Assembly (NCBI GenBank): GCA_019090295.1
Contig: JAHRWG010000224.1
Span: 1-6,447 of the forward strand
Direction of reading: 5' to 3'
Origin: Cycloclasticus sp.
Lineage (GTDB): Bacteria > Pseudomonadota > Gammaproteobacteria > Methylococcales > Cycloclasticaceae
DNA: 6,447 bases
Positions 6,441 to 6,447 of the stretch are shown in pieces; position 1 is the first letter of the stretch, and each line of letters starts with the position of its first letter. The translations under genes were made by a program, and so were the position numbers. The notes under the pieces were generated by a model. The model saw nothing but the letters and a program-made list of their open reading frames with translations. It was not told the origin of the DNA and did not search any database.

Positions 6441-6447
6441 AGTAAAC

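Overview
The window carries one run of five minus-strand genes with almost no DNA between them. In transcription order (right to left) they are: a TetR-family regulator (5817-6425), two tandem paralogous RND/MMPL-type inner-membrane transporters of the HAE3 kind (3496-5814 and 1155-3452), a secreted periplasmic protein of the LolA-like 'outer membrane lipoprotein-sorting protein' family (382-1158), and the first 121 codons of an exported, probably outer-membrane beta-barrel protein (1-364) that runs off the left edge. Gaps are 2 bp, 43 bp, a 4-bp ATGA overlap and 17 bp, so the set reads as a single operon. No RNA gene, mobile element, CRISPR array or terminator was seen, and no gene-free stretch exceeds 43 bp.

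Organism: moderately AT-rich DNA with Sec signal peptides, an outer-membrane-type protein and HAE3 transporters indicates a Gram-negative bacterium. The gene families and composition suit a gammaproteobacterium, perhaps marine, but nothing here fixes the genus.

Logic of the cassette (inference): the two transporters would extract or move a hydrophobic molecule at the inner membrane, the LolA-fold protein could carry it across the periplasm, and the beta-barrel could receive it at the outer membrane, under control of the co-transcribed TetR repressor. No membrane-fusion protein or TolC-like gene is present, which separates this from an ordinary tripartite drug pump. The substrate cannot be read from the sequence.

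The most notable details are: the two transporters align without a gap over about 760 residues at roughly 62% identity (hand count); both have Ala-Asn in TM4 where TM10 has the acidic Asp-Asp pair; tetR has an extended -10 motif placed so that its mRNA could be leaderless; and an eight-codon mini-ORF ends directly against the start codon of the second transporter.
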